64,000 nt of DNA from Yersinia alsatica (GCF_902170305.1 NZ_CABHWW010000026.1:248001-312000), one strand, 5' to 3'. Positions 38,678 to 48,173 are shown, numbered from the stretch's first letter. Notes: generated by a model from the letters alone, not told the origin. A program made the numbers and translations.

Positions 38678-38716
38678 AAAAAAGCAGGCTATCCCAATGG
38701 GATAGCCTGCTTTTTT
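38678..38716. terminator. Strong bidirectional terminator between psaF and psaA
   Basis: An 18-bp perfect stem (38678-38695 with 38699-38716) and a 3-base loop, with six A then six T at the flanks. It separates the regulatory operon psaEF from the structural genes, which must therefore use their own promoter in the 200 bp before psaA. Confidence 0.92.
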
Positions 38717-38913
38717 ATTGGCCAGTTTTTATTAACGATTAATAAATTATTAATAATTTAAATCATCAAAAAAATTTTGCCAGTATATGCCACGTCGGTG
38801 ATTGCATCATTTTTGACGAGCGGACACTTATCTCTCTACATAAAAGGTGCTGTTATCGAAATCATCATTTCCATTTCATCGTTATTTAACGAATAATGAG
38901 GTTGTTTTAACTT

Positions 38914-39402
38914 ATGAAAAAATTTGCGAAAAAACATTTAGCAATTGCTGTATTCATGATGGCTTTTGGTGGTATGACGAATATGGCACATGCATCTGAG
39001 ACCACCATCTACAGCCAAGACGTATCAGCTGACAAGGAGGTAAGACAAGGCGGAGCAGCAAAAGTTGAATTTGCGCCCTCTCCGAACGAAATAATCTCAG
39101 GTGTACAGGAAGAAGTTACGCCTGCATTTGTGCTAAAAGTATCAGATTCAGCGGAGCATTCAGGTTGGCGCTTTATTCCAACTGGTTCATCAAGAGGCAG
39201 TGTTATGTATAACGACCAAGGTGACACTGTCAAATTAAGTTCTACGAGTAGTTGGACTTGGGCACCCCAACAGTCTGGTGGCTACTACTATATCAATGGT
39301 AGTGGTAGCCAGGAAGAAAAGGCGATCCTTTACATAGTTACAGGTACTAAGGTTAAAGCTGGGGTATATCATTTTACTGGTCGAGTTGAAGAGTTTCTGT
39401 AA
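38914..39402 (+). CDS. psaA: PsaA/MyfA-type major fimbrial subunit
   Basis: A 162-residue pilin of the pH 6 antigen/Myf family (FGL chaperone-assembled adhesive polymer). Signal peptide MKKFAKKHLAIAVFMMAFGGMTNMAHA, then SETTIYSQDVSADKEV. Features shared with MyfA/PsaA are TPAFVLKVSDSAEHSGWRFIPTGSS in the middle and the ending KAGVYHFTGRVEEFL. The middle (STSSWTWAPQQSGGYYYINGSG) is not obviously like PsaA of the plague group, so receptor binding may differ. A terminator hairpin follows the stop. Confidence 0.85.
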   Translation: MKKFAKKHLAIAVFMMAFGGMTNMAHASETTIYSQDVSADKEVRQGGAAKVEFAPSPNEIISGVQEEVTPAFVLKVSDSAEHSGWRFIPTGSSRGSVMYNDQGDTVKLSSTSSWTWAPQQSGGYYYINGSGSQEEKAILYIVTGTKVKAGVYHFTGRVEEFL

Positions 39403-39415
39403 TTAGGAATTAAGT

Positions 39416-39460
39416 AGAGAATATGGCGATTTATTATCGTCATATTCTCTATGTTTTTTT
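39416..39460 (+). terminator. Terminator/attenuator between psaA and psaB
   Basis: A ~15-bp stem (39416-39430 with 39436-39450, one G-U pair) and a 5-base loop followed by seven T. A second G/C hairpin (CCCCCT...GGGGGG) follows at ~39470-39486. It should stop most transcripts after the pilin gene, letting a minority read into the chaperone and usher. Confidence 0.85.
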
Positions 39461-39524
39461 CAGCTTTAACCCCCTCCTTGGGGGGATTGTTTTCTTTATG
39501 GGGATTTTTCTAATGAGGAATAAA

Positions 39525-40316
39525 ATGAAAATAAATATTAAAAAAGTTATTTTTCTAATACTTTCATCATTAATATATCTGCCTTTTGTTTATGCTAAAG
39601 AGACTAATATTAATGCCATTCAACATAAATTTTCAGTGAAAGTGGGTCAAACACGAACTATCTACCCGTTATCTTCAGTTAAAGGGATTTCATTGTCGGT
39701 GATGAACCCACAAGATTATCCGATATTAGTGCAAACACAGGTTAAGGGAGAAGATAAGCATTCGCTAGCCCCGTTTGTGGTGACGCCACCGTTATTCCGT
39801 CTTGATGGTGGGATGCAGGGCAGAGTGCGCGTTATTCGTACCGGTGGTAACTTCCCGCAGGATCGCGAGAGCTTACAATGGTTATGTCTGACCGGGGTAC
39901 CACCGAAAGAAGGGGATGTGTGGGATAATCGTCAACACGACAAAAATAGAACTACCCAAGCCCAAGATGTTAATCTGGATATTCGATTGTCTGTCAGTAC
40001 CTGTATGAAATTATTGGTTAGACCCGACCAACTCAAACAAAAACCGGAGGAAGTTGCCGGAGAATTAATATGGCATCGTAAAGGGGGGCTGTTGCAGGTT
40101 AATAACCCGACACCTTTTTACATTAGTTTTAAATTTATTCATTTGGGTGACAAAAATATCAATTTATCTTCTGCTGGCGAAAATACCTATGTTGCCCCCT
40201 TTGGTGAAAGAAGTTATGCGTTGCCGGTTGACATGGCAGGGACGCCATCTGAAGTTAATTGGCAGATCATTGATGACTTGGGTGGGGTGAGTAAGATATT
40301 TAAAGCCAAGGTTTAG
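39525..40316 (+). CDS. psaB: PsaB/MyfB-type periplasmic chaperone
   Basis: FGL-subfamily pilus chaperone, 263 residues. The start MKINIKKVIFLILSSLIYLPFVYA is chosen because GAGGA lies 5 bp upstream and a clean signal peptide follows; upstream in-frame ATGs (for example 39513, 39423) lie in the attenuator region. Family blocks: TRTIYPLSSVKGISLSVMNPQDYPILVQTQV, PFVVTPPLFRLDGGMQGRVRVIRTGG and a Cys pair (QWLCLTGVPP / STCMKLLVRP) that marks the FGL type. It pairs with the psaC usher downstream. Confidence 0.88.
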   Translation: MKINIKKVIFLILSSLIYLPFVYAKETNINAIQHKFSVKVGQTRTIYPLSSVKGISLSVMNPQDYPILVQTQVKGEDKHSLAPFVVTPPLFRLDGGMQGRVRVIRTGGNFPQDRESLQWLCLTGVPPKEGDVWDNRQHDKNRTTQAQDVNLDIRLSVSTCMKLLVRPDQLKQKPEEVAGELIWHRKGGLLQVNNPTPFYISFKFIHLGDKNINLSSAGENTYVAPFGERSYALPVDMAGTPSEVNWQIIDDLGGVSKIFKAKV

Positions 40317-40378
40317 GTTAAAGCCAGGGTTTAGGTTGATGACTGTTTCCTGATATTTCCCCTGCATGTTTATGGTGT

Positions 40379-42898
40379 ATGGTGATGTTTTGTTCTTTAA
40401 ATAAATCGGTGGTTAAAATTATCGCTTTGCTGGCAATAGGTTTGGTGTCCCCAGCTTGGGCCAACCATTATACTTTTGACCCGACATTATTGGCTGATAA
40501 TACGGCTAAAGATAAAGCAGAACTTTCTTTATTTGAACAAGGTGGGCAATTACCGGGTACTTATCTGGTAGATATTATCTTGGGCGGCGAAAAGGTGGAT
40601 TCCACCGAGGTGGCGTTCCATTCGGTAAAGCTATCCAGCGGAGAATATGCACTACAATCTTGTTTAACTAAAGAGCAATTATCCCGCTATGGTGTGGATG
40701 TGGATAATTACCCGGAATTATTGTCGCCAGCAAAAAATACCCAGCAGGGTGAACAAGCTGGCCAGTGTGTTAATTTGGCGGCTATTCCACAGGCCAGTGA
40801 AGAGTTTGACTTTTATCATATGCAACTGGTGCTGAATATTCCACAAGTGGCATTGCGGCCCAAGGATGAAATCCCAATCGAGCGCTGGGATGACGGTATT
40901 ACGGCTTTTCTGCTCAATTATATGGCCAATAGCAGTGAAACAACTTATCGCCAAAATGGCCAGCAGCAGCGCTCACACTATATTCAGCTGTATCCCGGTT
41001 TGAATATTGGGGCATGGCGTATTCGTAATGCCACCAGTTGGAGCCAATCCGGTGATACCGGCGGCAAGTGGCAAAGCAGCTATATCTATGCCACACGCGG
41101 GTTATACCGCTTAAAAAGCCGGATCACTTTGGGGGAAAGCTATACCCCCGGTGATTTTTTTGACAGCGTACCATTCAGTGGAGTGATGCTGGGTGATGAC
41201 GCCAATATGTTACCGAGTAACCAGCGCGATTTTATGCCTGTAGTGCGCGGCATTGCCCGCTCTCAGGCACGAGTGGAAGTGCGGCAAAATGGCTATCTGA
41301 TTTACAGCACCGTGGTGTCACCGGGGCCATTTGAGTTAACTGACATGCTACCAAGTCACTCAGACGGTGATTTGCATGTGACGGTGTTGGAAAGTAACGG
41401 CGCAACGCAGCAGTTTATCGTGCCTTATACTGTACCGGCTATCGCGCTGCGCAAGGGGCGTTTGCGCTACAACCTGATGGCAGGGCGCTATCGCCCCGCT
41501 AATGTGGATGTGGAAACCACGCCCATTGCGCAGGCCACCCTGGCCTATGGTTTGCCGTGGAATCTGACCGCCTTTGTTGGTGGGCAATGGTCGCCGCACT
41601 ATCAGGCCACCACGGCTGGGATGGGGGTGATGCTGGGGGATTATGGTGCGTTGTCATCCAGTATTACCCAAGCCTGCAGTGAATATCGTCAGCAGCAGCC
41701 GGTGAAAGGGCAAGCATGGGAAGTGCGCTATAACAAGACGTTGCAAGCATCGGATACTTCATTTTCATTGGTCAATAGCCAATACAGCACCGCAGATTTC
41801 CATAGCTTATCTGATGTGTTGCAGAGTTATCGGCGCCATGGTGATAGCGGGTTGTACTCAAGCCCGCTGCGCCACCAAACTCGCGTGGTGGTGGGGCAAC
41901 CCTTAGGTCAGTTTGGTTATCTGAACCTCAATTGGTCACGACAGAATTACCGTGATGCTCCGGTGAGCAGTTCGTGGGGCGTTCAGTACAGCTTCAATAT
42001 CGGCAATTTATATTGCTCACTGGATTGGACGCAAAATCAATATCGCGGTAATCAGGAGCGCCTGTTAAGTTTGTCGGTCAGTATGCCGCTGGGGCGCGAG
42101 CGCAACACTTATGCGGCTTACCGCATGACGTCATCTGGTGAGAGTAAAGACCATGAATTGAGTCTGTATGGTCATGCTTTTGATAATCGGCTGAGCTGGA
42201 ACGTACGCCAAACAGAACGTTATGCTCAATTTCACTCCGGTGGAAACAGCGGTTCATTGGGCCTGGATTGGCAGGGTAACTACGGCGATATTGGCGGGGA
42301 TTATTACTATACCCCGACGATGCGCCAGATCAGTGCCAATGTGTCTGGTGGGGCGATTCTCCATCGGCACGGGCTGACATTGGGGCCGCAAATCAATGGC
42401 ACCGCCGCACTGGTTGAAGTGCCGGGGGTGAGCGGAGTGTCCACCAGTGAAGATCACCGGCTGAAAACGGATTTTCGCGGTTACAGCATTGTGTCGGGTA
42501 TTTTCCCTTATGAAGAGCATGATATTTTGCTGGAAACTACCGATTTACCGCCGGACGCGGAGGTGACAAAAACCGATGCCAAGGTGCTGCCGACCGAAGG
42601 GGCGATTGTTCGCGCCAGCTTTAGCCCACAAATCGGGGCGCGGGCGCTGATGACCATCAAACGGGCTAATGGCGAGATTATTCCGTTTGGTGCGATGGCC
42701 AGTTTGGTCAATCAACCGGCCAATGCGGCGATTGTCGACGAAGGCGGGAAAGCCTATCTGGCTGGCTTGCCGGAAACTGGGCAGTTGTTGGTGCAGTGGG
42801 GCAAGGATGCCAGCCAACAGTGCAAGGTGGATTACCAGCTTGCGAACGCGAAAAAAGGCGACGTCGGGCTGTATATGCTCAGTGGAGTGTGTCATTAA
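40379..42898 (+). CDS. psaC: PsaC/MyfC-type outer-membrane usher
   Basis: Fimbrial usher (FimD/PapC family), 839 residues, forming the outer-membrane pore for pilin export. Signal peptide ending SPAWA, then NHYTFDPTLLADN; the N-terminal chaperone-binding domain, the 24-strand barrel (RFRLKSRITLGESYTPGDFFDSVPFSG-type segment near 240), a plug domain and two C-terminal domains ending with a Cys pair (QQCKVDYQL...SGVCH). The ATG at 40379 has only a weak ribosome site; a nearby ATG at 40385 is possible. Last gene of the fimbrial locus. Confidence 0.9.
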   Translation: MVMFCSLNKSVVKIIALLAIGLVSPAWANHYTFDPTLLADNTAKDKAELSLFEQGGQLPGTYLVDIILGGEKVDSTEVAFHSVKLSSGEYALQSCLTKEQLSRYGVDVDNYPELLSPAKNTQQGEQAGQCVNLAAIPQASEEFDFYHMQLVLNIPQVALRPKDEIPIERWDDGITAFLLNYMANSSETTYRQNGQQQRSHYIQLYPGLNIGAWRIRNATSWSQSGDTGGKWQSSYIYATRGLYRLKSRITLGESYTPGDFFDSVPFSGVMLGDDANMLPSNQRDFMPVVRGIARSQARVEVRQNGYLIYSTVVSPGPFELTDMLPSHSDGDLHVTVLESNGATQQFIVPYTVPAIALRKGRLRYNLMAGRYRPANVDVETTPIAQATLAYGLPWNLTAFVGGQWSPHYQATTAGMGVMLGDYGALSSSITQACSEYRQQQPVKGQAWEVRYNKTLQASDTSFSLVNSQYSTADFHSLSDVLQSYRRHGDSGLYSSPLRHQTRVVVGQPLGQFGYLNLNWSRQNYRDAPVSSSWGVQYSFNIGNLYCSLDWTQNQYRGNQERLLSLSVSMPLGRERNTYAAYRMTSSGESKDHELSLYGHAFDNRLSWNVRQTERYAQFHSGGNSGSLGLDWQGNYGDIGGDYYYTPTMRQISANVSGGAILHRHGLTLGPQINGTAALVEVPGVSGVSTSEDHRLKTDFRGYSIVSGIFPYEEHDILLETTDLPPDAEVTKTDAKVLPTEGAIVRASFSPQIGARALMTIKRANGEIIPFGAMASLVNQPANAAIVDEGGKAYLAGLPETGQLLVQWGKDASQQCKVDYQLANAKKGDVGLYMLSGVCH

Positions 42899-42915
42899 GA
42901 GGGATAAACCATAGC

Positions 42916-42951
42916 AAAATGCCCGTCAGGTTAGCTGGCGGGCATTTTTTT
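42916..42951. terminator. Bidirectional terminator between psaC and nfo
   Basis: A 10-bp stem (AAAATGCCCG with CGGGCATTTT) extended by CAG/CTG, with T-runs on both strands, between convergent psaC and nfo. Confidence 0.88.
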
Positions 42952-42953
42952 GC

Positions 42954-43799
42954 TTAAATTTCCGCCTGTGATTTCAACCAAGCTATCTCTTCGGCCCAGA
43001 TATCCGGGTTCACTGTTTCCAGAATCAGCGGAATATTATCAAAGCGCGGATCGCGCATAATATAGCTAAACACCGTTTTGCCGATATTCCCCTCACCCAA
43101 GCTGTGGTGGCGGTCGACACGGCTGTTAAATTCACTTTTGGCATCATTAAGATGCATACCGCGCAGATATTGGAAGCCGACGATTTCACCAAGCTGATTG
43201 AAAGTATGTTCACAATCTGCTTCGGTGCGTAAATCATAACCGGCAGCGAAAGCATGGCAGGTATCAATGCAAACTCCCACGCGGCTTTTATCTTCTACGT
43301 CGTCAATAATGGCAGCCAGATGTTCAAACTTGAAGCCGAGGTTGCTGCCCTGACCAGCAGTATTCTCAATCACCGCGGTCACGCCCTCACTGGCGTCCAG
43401 CGCGATATTGATCGATTCTGCAATACGCGCCAGACACTTATCTTCATCAATTTGCAGTAAATGGCTGCCGGGATGGAAATTCAGTAACGACAGCCCCAGT
43501 TGCTGGCAACGAACCATCTCATCGATAAAAGCTTCACGGGATTTTTCCAGTGCCTCTGTGACTGGATGACCGAGATTAATCAAATAACTGTCGTGCGGCA
43601 GGATTTGAGCTGAGGTGTAACCATATTGCTCACAAGCCTGCTTAAATTTTTCAATAACATCTTCCGCTAACGGCGCGGCGCGCCATTGACGTTGATTTTT
43701 GGTAAACAGGGCAAAGGCCGTGGCCTCAAGTTGGTGCGCCCGAATCACCGCCTGATCGACACCACCCGCTGCGCTAACATGTGCACCGACAAATTTCAT
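42954..43799 (-). CDS. nfo: Endonuclease IV Nfo
   Basis: AP endonuclease of base-excision repair with three zinc ions. 281 residues: [35 protein letters not shown]-type block ([15 protein letters not shown]), [56 protein letters not shown] and LILETVN give all metal ligands. The start is MKFVGAHVS, with AAGGAG upstream; an ATG nine codons earlier is not conserved. It ends next to the terminator shared with psaC. Confidence 0.97.
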   Translation of the reverse strand: MKFVGAHVSAAGGVDQAVIRAHQLEATAFALFTKNQRQWRAAPLAEDVIEKFKQACEQYGYTSAQILPHDSYLINLGHPVTEALEKSREAFIDEMVRCQQLGLSLLNFHPGSHLLQIDEDKCLARIAESINIALDASEGVTAVIENTAGQGSNLGFKFEHLAAIIDDVEDKSRVGVCIDTCHAFAAGYDLRTEADCEHTFNQLGEIVGFQYLRGMHLNDAKSEFNSRVDRHHSLGEGNIGKTVFSYIMRDPRFDNIPLILETVNPDIWAEEIAWLKSQAEI

Positions 43800-44031
43800 T
43801 CCATTCTCCTTTATTTTCCCCTGCATTATGGCATTAATAGGGGATCGATTGAATGGTGAAAAACATAAATAAAATGCGGATCACGTTTGGGTAATTCTTT
43901 TTGTGTCTATTGTTTACCAGAGATATTTTGCACTTTTTCTGAGAGAAAATCTTTTGATATAATATTTATGACCATGATAACTGATTGGTTTTTATCATTC
44001 TTTTTTTGTTATAACGGATTGGACGATTTTT

Positions 44032-44568
44032 ATGAAAAAGACTTTATTAGCTACGTCTTTGATAGCTTGTTTATCAATCATGTCAGTCAATGTATATGCT
44101 GCTAATGAAAATACCGTTTCTATTGGTTATGCTCAAAATAATATAAGTGCAGCGGGTAATAGCTTAAATAAAGATCCTAAAGGTTTTAACTTTAAATATC
44201 GTTATGAAATTAATAATGCTCTCGGGCTAATAGGTTCATTTACTCATACCCATCAAGGATATAATTTATCTGATGGCTATGGCGATGTTGGCTCTGGTGA
44301 TTTTGATTATTACTCATTCACTGCGGGCCCATCTTATCGTTTTAATGAATATGTTAGTACATATGGATTAATAGGGGCCGCGCGAGGTAAGGTCAGCCTA
44401 TCTGTATTTGATGAATCTGTCAGCGAGAGTAAGACCGCTATGGCCTATGGCGTTGGGGTACAATTCAATCCGCTCCCAAATATTGCCATTGATGCCTCAT
44501 ATGAACATACCAAATTGAGTGATATTAAAGTTGGCACATGGATGTTGGGTGTTGGCTATAGATTCTGA
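44032..44568 (+). CDS. Ail/Lom/OmpX family outer-membrane protein
   Basis: A 178-residue eight-stranded barrel protein of the Ail/OmpX family. Signal peptide MKKTLLATSLIACLSIMSVNVYA, then alternating strands (NTVSIGYAQNNI, FNFKYRYEINNALGLIGSFTH, YYSFTAGPSYRFNEYVSTYGLIGAARG) and the C-terminal signal VGTWMLGVGYRF with terminal Phe. Yersiniae carry several paralogues; Ail itself mediates adhesion and serum resistance, but this copy cannot be equated with Ail from sequence reading alone. Single gene with an AT-rich promoter region. Confidence 0.88.
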   Translation: MKKTLLATSLIACLSIMSVNVYAANENTVSIGYAQNNISAAGNSLNKDPKGFNFKYRYEINNALGLIGSFTHTHQGYNLSDGYGDVGSGDFDYYSFTAGPSYRFNEYVSTYGLIGAARGKVSLSVFDESVSESKTAMAYGVGVQFNPLPNIAIDASYEHTKLSDIKVGTWMLGVGYRF

Positions 44569-44707
44569 TTTATTGATATAGCCACAGAATTCAACTGAAA
44601 GCATACTTTTCGGTTATTTTCAGGGTTGGTATTGCGGTTTCTTATACCTAAGCCCCTTGGTTATGATCCGCTCCAAATTTGTGGATGCCATTAGGGGTCA
44701 TGCTGAT

Positions 44708-44743
44708 GCTGTCTCTTGAACTGAGAACTGCTCAAGAGACAGC
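44708..44743. terminator. Perfect 12-bp hairpin between convergent genes
   Basis: GCTGTCTCTTGA pairs perfectly with TCAAGAGACAGC around a 12-base loop. It lies between the ail-like gene and convergent yeiH. No T-run follows on either strand, so the terminator role is uncertain. Confidence 0.45.
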
Positions 44744-44800
44744 TGATATGCCCCTTCTTCTGCACTAATTAAATAGCGAATAAATTCTTCCTATATCGAT

Positions 44801-45883
44801 TTACGCGGCAATATGCTGAACCAGTAAGTTGATGCCGGTACCCCCGATCAGCAACCAGGCAAACAGCATTAAAGCCAGTAACAGCGGTTTTATCCCCGCC
44901 TGGCGAATAGAGCCAACGTGGGTAGTTAACCCCAGAGCTGCCATCGCCATCGCCAGTAAAATAGTATCCAATACAATCAGATGGTTAACCCAAGCTGCGG
45001 GCAGCAGGTTGAGTGAGTTGAAACCGGCCATCAGAATAAATATCACCGCAAACCACGGAATGGTGATGGCACTTTTCTCACGTTTTTCCCCATGGGTCTT
45101 CATGCTGCTACGGCCCAAATAAGCGGAAAGTAACAGCAAGAACGGGGCCAGCATCATGACGCGGATCATTTTGGTGATAACCGCTGCATTTTCAGCATCA
45201 GGCCCCATCGCATGGCCCGCCGCCACGACCTGTGCCACTTCATGAATGGTTGAACCGGCAAAAATACCAAAGGTTTCCTGACTAAATGGCAGCCATTGAT
45301 AATGCAGATTCAACTGGTACAGCCATGGATAAACAAAAATGGCTAACGTCCCAAAAATCACCACGGTTGCCACCGCTACCGCAACTTTGCTGGCATCGGC
45401 TTTCAGCACCGGCTCTGTCGCCATGATTGCCGCAGCGCCACAAATACTGCTACCGGCACCAATCAGCATCACGGTTTGCTGGTCCAGACCAAATACCCGT
45501 TTACCCAGCCAGCACGCCAGTATGAAGGTCGAACTTAAGGTTAACAGGTCGATAATCATCCCGGTGGCCCCGACATCAGCCACTTGCTGAAAAGTCAGCC
45601 GGAAACCATATAAAATAATCCCTAATCGCAACAAATGTTGCTTAGCAAGCACCACCCCGTCAGCACAGACTGGCTGCACCCATGGGTACAAGGTATTGCC
45701 CACCACAATGCCGAATAGAATAGCCAGAGTCAGAGCCCCTAGCCCCATATCGATAAACCACGGCATATCACCCACTTTAAGTGCTACCCCAGTAAGCACA
45801 CCGGTTAATACTAAACCCGGGATATAGCGGGTCAGAGTAAACTGCTGTGGTTGGGAGAGTCCTTTAGTATGAGAAGTCGCCAT
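44801..45883 (-). CDS. yeiH: YeiH/UPF0324 family membrane protein
   Basis: A putative transporter of the PSE/UPF0324 family, 360 residues with about ten membrane helices. Typical blocks: [62 protein letters not shown] and [15 protein letters not shown]. Relatives are annotated as possible sulfate or sulfite exporters; in E. coli yeiH is activated by YeiE. Here yeiE lies ~1.2 kb upstream in divergent orientation, with two small genes between them. Confidence 0.88.
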   Translation of the reverse strand: MATSHTKGLSQPQQFTLTRYIPGLVLTGVLTGVALKVGDMPWFIDMGLGALTLAILFGIVVGNTLYPWVQPVCADGVVLAKQHLLRLGIILYGFRLTFQQVADVGATGMIIDLLTLSSTFILACWLGKRVFGLDQQTVMLIGAGSSICGAAAIMATEPVLKADASKVAVAVATVVIFGTLAIFVYPWLYQLNLHYQWLPFSQETFGIFAGSTIHEVAQVVAAGHAMGPDAENAAVITKMIRVMMLAPFLLLLSAYLGRSSMKTHGEKREKSAITIPWFAVIFILMAGFNSLNLLPAAWVNHLIVLDTILLAMAMAALGLTTHVGSIRQAGIKPLLLALMLFAWLLIGGTGINLLVQHIAA

Positions 45884-46066
45884 GTTATCTCCTGTGTCCT
45901 GTAAAGATTGCGCACAGTTTACTGATTTTTAGCATAATAGATAAATTCATTATATATTTATAATCAATCGATATAAGTGGTAAAGGTGCTTGGAGGCATC
46001 ACAAAATGAGTGGTTTCAGTTATTGATAATGCAGGCATACGCAGGAGAGCATGCCTGATAATTCAT

Positions 46067-46291
46067 TTATGGCGAAGTGGGTTGGTCAGTTTGCCCTGTG
46101 GCAGTAGGGGAGGACTGATCATGTGGATTAGGTGTTCCTAGCATACAAGCGTTATAGTCCTCTATTTCTGGTTGCAGACAGGCCGTTATGCATTCGTCTT
46201 CACTTAATCCAGCAAGTAAGCAAGCATTCGCCGACCAAGAAATAGCTGAAATAGTTAAGAAAAACAGTAGATATTTAATAGGATTATTCAT
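46067..46291 (-). CDS. Small secreted four-cysteine protein
   Basis: A 74-residue predicted exported protein that I do not recognise. Signal peptide MNNPIKYLLFFLTISAISWSANA, then a compact core with four cysteines at 24, 34, 38 and 49 (spacing C-x9-C-x3-C-x10-C), suggesting two disulfides, and a Pro/Thr/Ser-rich tail (HDQSSPTATGQTDQPTSP). GAGG lies 8 bp before the ATG. The first Cys directly follows the cleavage region, but the preceding ANA is not a good lipobox. Confidence 0.6.
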   Translation of the reverse strand: MNNPIKYLLFFLTISAISWSANACLLAGLSEDECITACLQPEIEDYNACMLGTPNPHDQSSPTATGQTDQPTSP

Positions 46292-46576
46292 AAGTACGCC
46301 TCAATAAGTTAAATGAATCCATCTATTTAATATGTGAGGGGTCATTGGCGATATTCTAATTTCTAAGCTAATAAATAATATTTATAATGAATATATACAA
46401 TGATTTATCACACCACGAAAACAATATGCCGATAGTGCGAGCAGTTCAATGAACTAATACTCGTATTAATAGGACTAAAGCATCGGAACAACCTGCAGAT
46501 GGCTGGCGGGTGTAGTGGGGAGAGCAAGCAACGACGTTACAGTTGTAATATTTAATCAGCGATATAAGGTTTTAAT

Positions 46577-46867
46577 ATGAAGAAGATAAAACCAGAAAAG
46601 TCGCTTTGGGCGATATTGGTGATTGCACCACTTATTTATTTATTGATTCCACCTTATTTAGTCGCTTATTTTTTCAAATTATATAACTTGAATCCTTTCC
46701 ATATAGCGTCGCTGCCGCATTTTAATCCATTCAAGACCGAGCGCGGCATCCCATTATCACATACTTTTAGCTATCTGCTGATTATGTGGTTGATTTTAAA
46801 CGTAGTTGTCAGCACGATTGTGGCAATAGTTTATCGGTTATTCTTTCGTCCAGAGGATAATAAATAG
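46577..46867 (+). CDS. Small two-helix membrane protein, unknown
   Basis: A 96-residue protein with two membrane helices (about residues 11-33, AILVIAPLIYLLIPPYLVAYFF, and 64-86, FSYLLIMWLILNVVVSTIVAIVY) and a positively charged C-terminus. The ATG is preceded by ATAAGG. It lies between yeiE and the four-Cys protein. No family is recognised; it is AT-rich like its surroundings. Confidence 0.6.
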   Translation: MKKIKPEKSLWAILVIAPLIYLLIPPYLVAYFFKLYNLNPFHIASLPHFNPFKTERGIPLSHTFSYLLIMWLILNVVVSTIVAIVYRLFFRPEDNK

Positions 46868-47056
46868 TATTTTCGCTGCTTAATTTGATCCCTGATAACC
46901 TCCCGATTTTACTCAAAGGTGTTAGTCTTATACGGTAATTGAGGCTATATAATCCTTTCGTCAGCAATTACTTTGGGTAGACATTAGCTCCTCTCATCTG
47001 GCAACTGACGAACAGAGTGATGATAGCGTCCTCCATTTTTTACTACAGAGACCGTT

Positions 47057-47929
47057 ATGCACATAACCTTACGTCAACTTGAAGTCTTTACTGAGGTGTT
47101 AAAGAGCGGCTCCACCACCCAGGCATCGGTTGTGCTGGCGCTTTCACAATCGGCAGTCAGTGCTGCCTTGGCGGATTTGGAAGGGCAATTAGGGGTGCAA
47201 CTTTTTGATAGGGTCGGTAAGCGTTTAGTGACCAATGAGCATGGGCGTCTGCTTTACCCCAAAGCGCGTGCGTTACTCGATCAGTCGATTGAAATAGAAC
47301 AACTTTTCTTACAGGATTTAGGTGCATTACGCATCGCGGCCAGTAGCACTATTGGCAACTATATGTTGCCGGGCATGATTGCCAAGTATCGGCGTGATTT
47401 TCCTGGCACGCCGCTGGAACTGAATATTGGTAATACCCAGGATGTCATTGAGGCGGTAGCTGATTTTCGCGGAGACTTGGGGTTGATTGAAGGGCCATGC
47501 CATATGCCGGAGCTAATGACTCAGGCCTGGCAACGTGATGAGCTGGTGGTGTTTGCGGCCCCTGATAATCCACTATGTCATAAAATGCTGACTCTGGATG
47601 AGCTAGCTGACGCCGCTTGGATCCTCAGAGAGCGAGGTTCAGGTACCCGCGAAGTGCTCGACCATTTATTGTTGGCAAAATTGCCCCATTTTAAGTTAGT
47701 TATGGAACTGGGCAACTCAGAGGCCATTAAGCGGGCAGTGCGTTACGGCATGGGAATCAGTTGCTTATCGCGTCAGGTTATTGCCGATCAACTCGCCAGT
47801 GGTGAATTGATCGCGCTTAATATCCCTTTGCCGCCACTTTTCCGCACGCTATACCTGATTCATCATCGGCAAAAACACATCTCCAATGCTTTACAACGTT
47901 TTCTTAGTTATTGTCAGGAAGAGACTTGA
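47057..47929 (+). CDS. yeiE: LysR-type regulator YeiE
   Basis: LysR-family activator, 290 residues. Winged helix at residues ~1-60 ([48 protein letters not shown]), then the effector domain ([25 protein letters not shown]). In E. coli and Salmonella YeiE activates yeiH and responds to sulfite. It stands ~240 bp upstream of lysP on the same strand, as in E. coli. Confidence 0.93.
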   Translation: MHITLRQLEVFTEVLKSGSTTQASVVLALSQSAVSAALADLEGQLGVQLFDRVGKRLVTNEHGRLLYPKARALLDQSIEIEQLFLQDLGALRIAASSTIGNYMLPGMIAKYRRDFPGTPLELNIGNTQDVIEAVADFRGDLGLIEGPCHMPELMTQAWQRDELVVFAAPDNPLCHKMLTLDELADAAWILRERGSGTREVLDHLLLAKLPHFKLVMELGNSEAIKRAVRYGMGISCLSRQVIADQLASGELIALNIPLPPLFRTLYLIHHRQKHISNALQRFLSYCQEET

Positions 47930-48121
47930 ACGCGGTGGTTTTCATACCAGTGTATTAGCAGCATGGTGCGGAGGGTTTTGAGTGTTTTACACCAGCTAAA
48001 AGGGCGATTTTGGCTTGAATACCCTGTTGGTATGAGCTTCTTCTGACAATTAAGCTTTTGCTAATAATTGGGCTGGGATCATGAAGGTATCTTATATCAG
48101 CGCATTGTTACTAACAGAGCC

Positions 48122-48150
48122 GGTGGGATTTGTTACAATCCCGCCTCATT
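48122..48150 (+). terminator. Hairpin in the lysP leader (possible attenuator)
   Basis: A 9-bp stem (GGTGGGATT with AATCCCGCC, one G-U) and a 6-base loop followed by TCATTTTT, ending only about 24 bp before the lysP start. It may be a terminator for upstream transcripts or an attenuator for lysP. Confidence 0.45.
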
Positions 48151-48173
48151 TTTAAGGGCGGATTAGGGTAAGA

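Noticed and set aside
43887-44105. 72-codon frame overlapping the start of the ail-like gene
   Set aside because: Wrong frame over a clear signal peptide; no homology sense.
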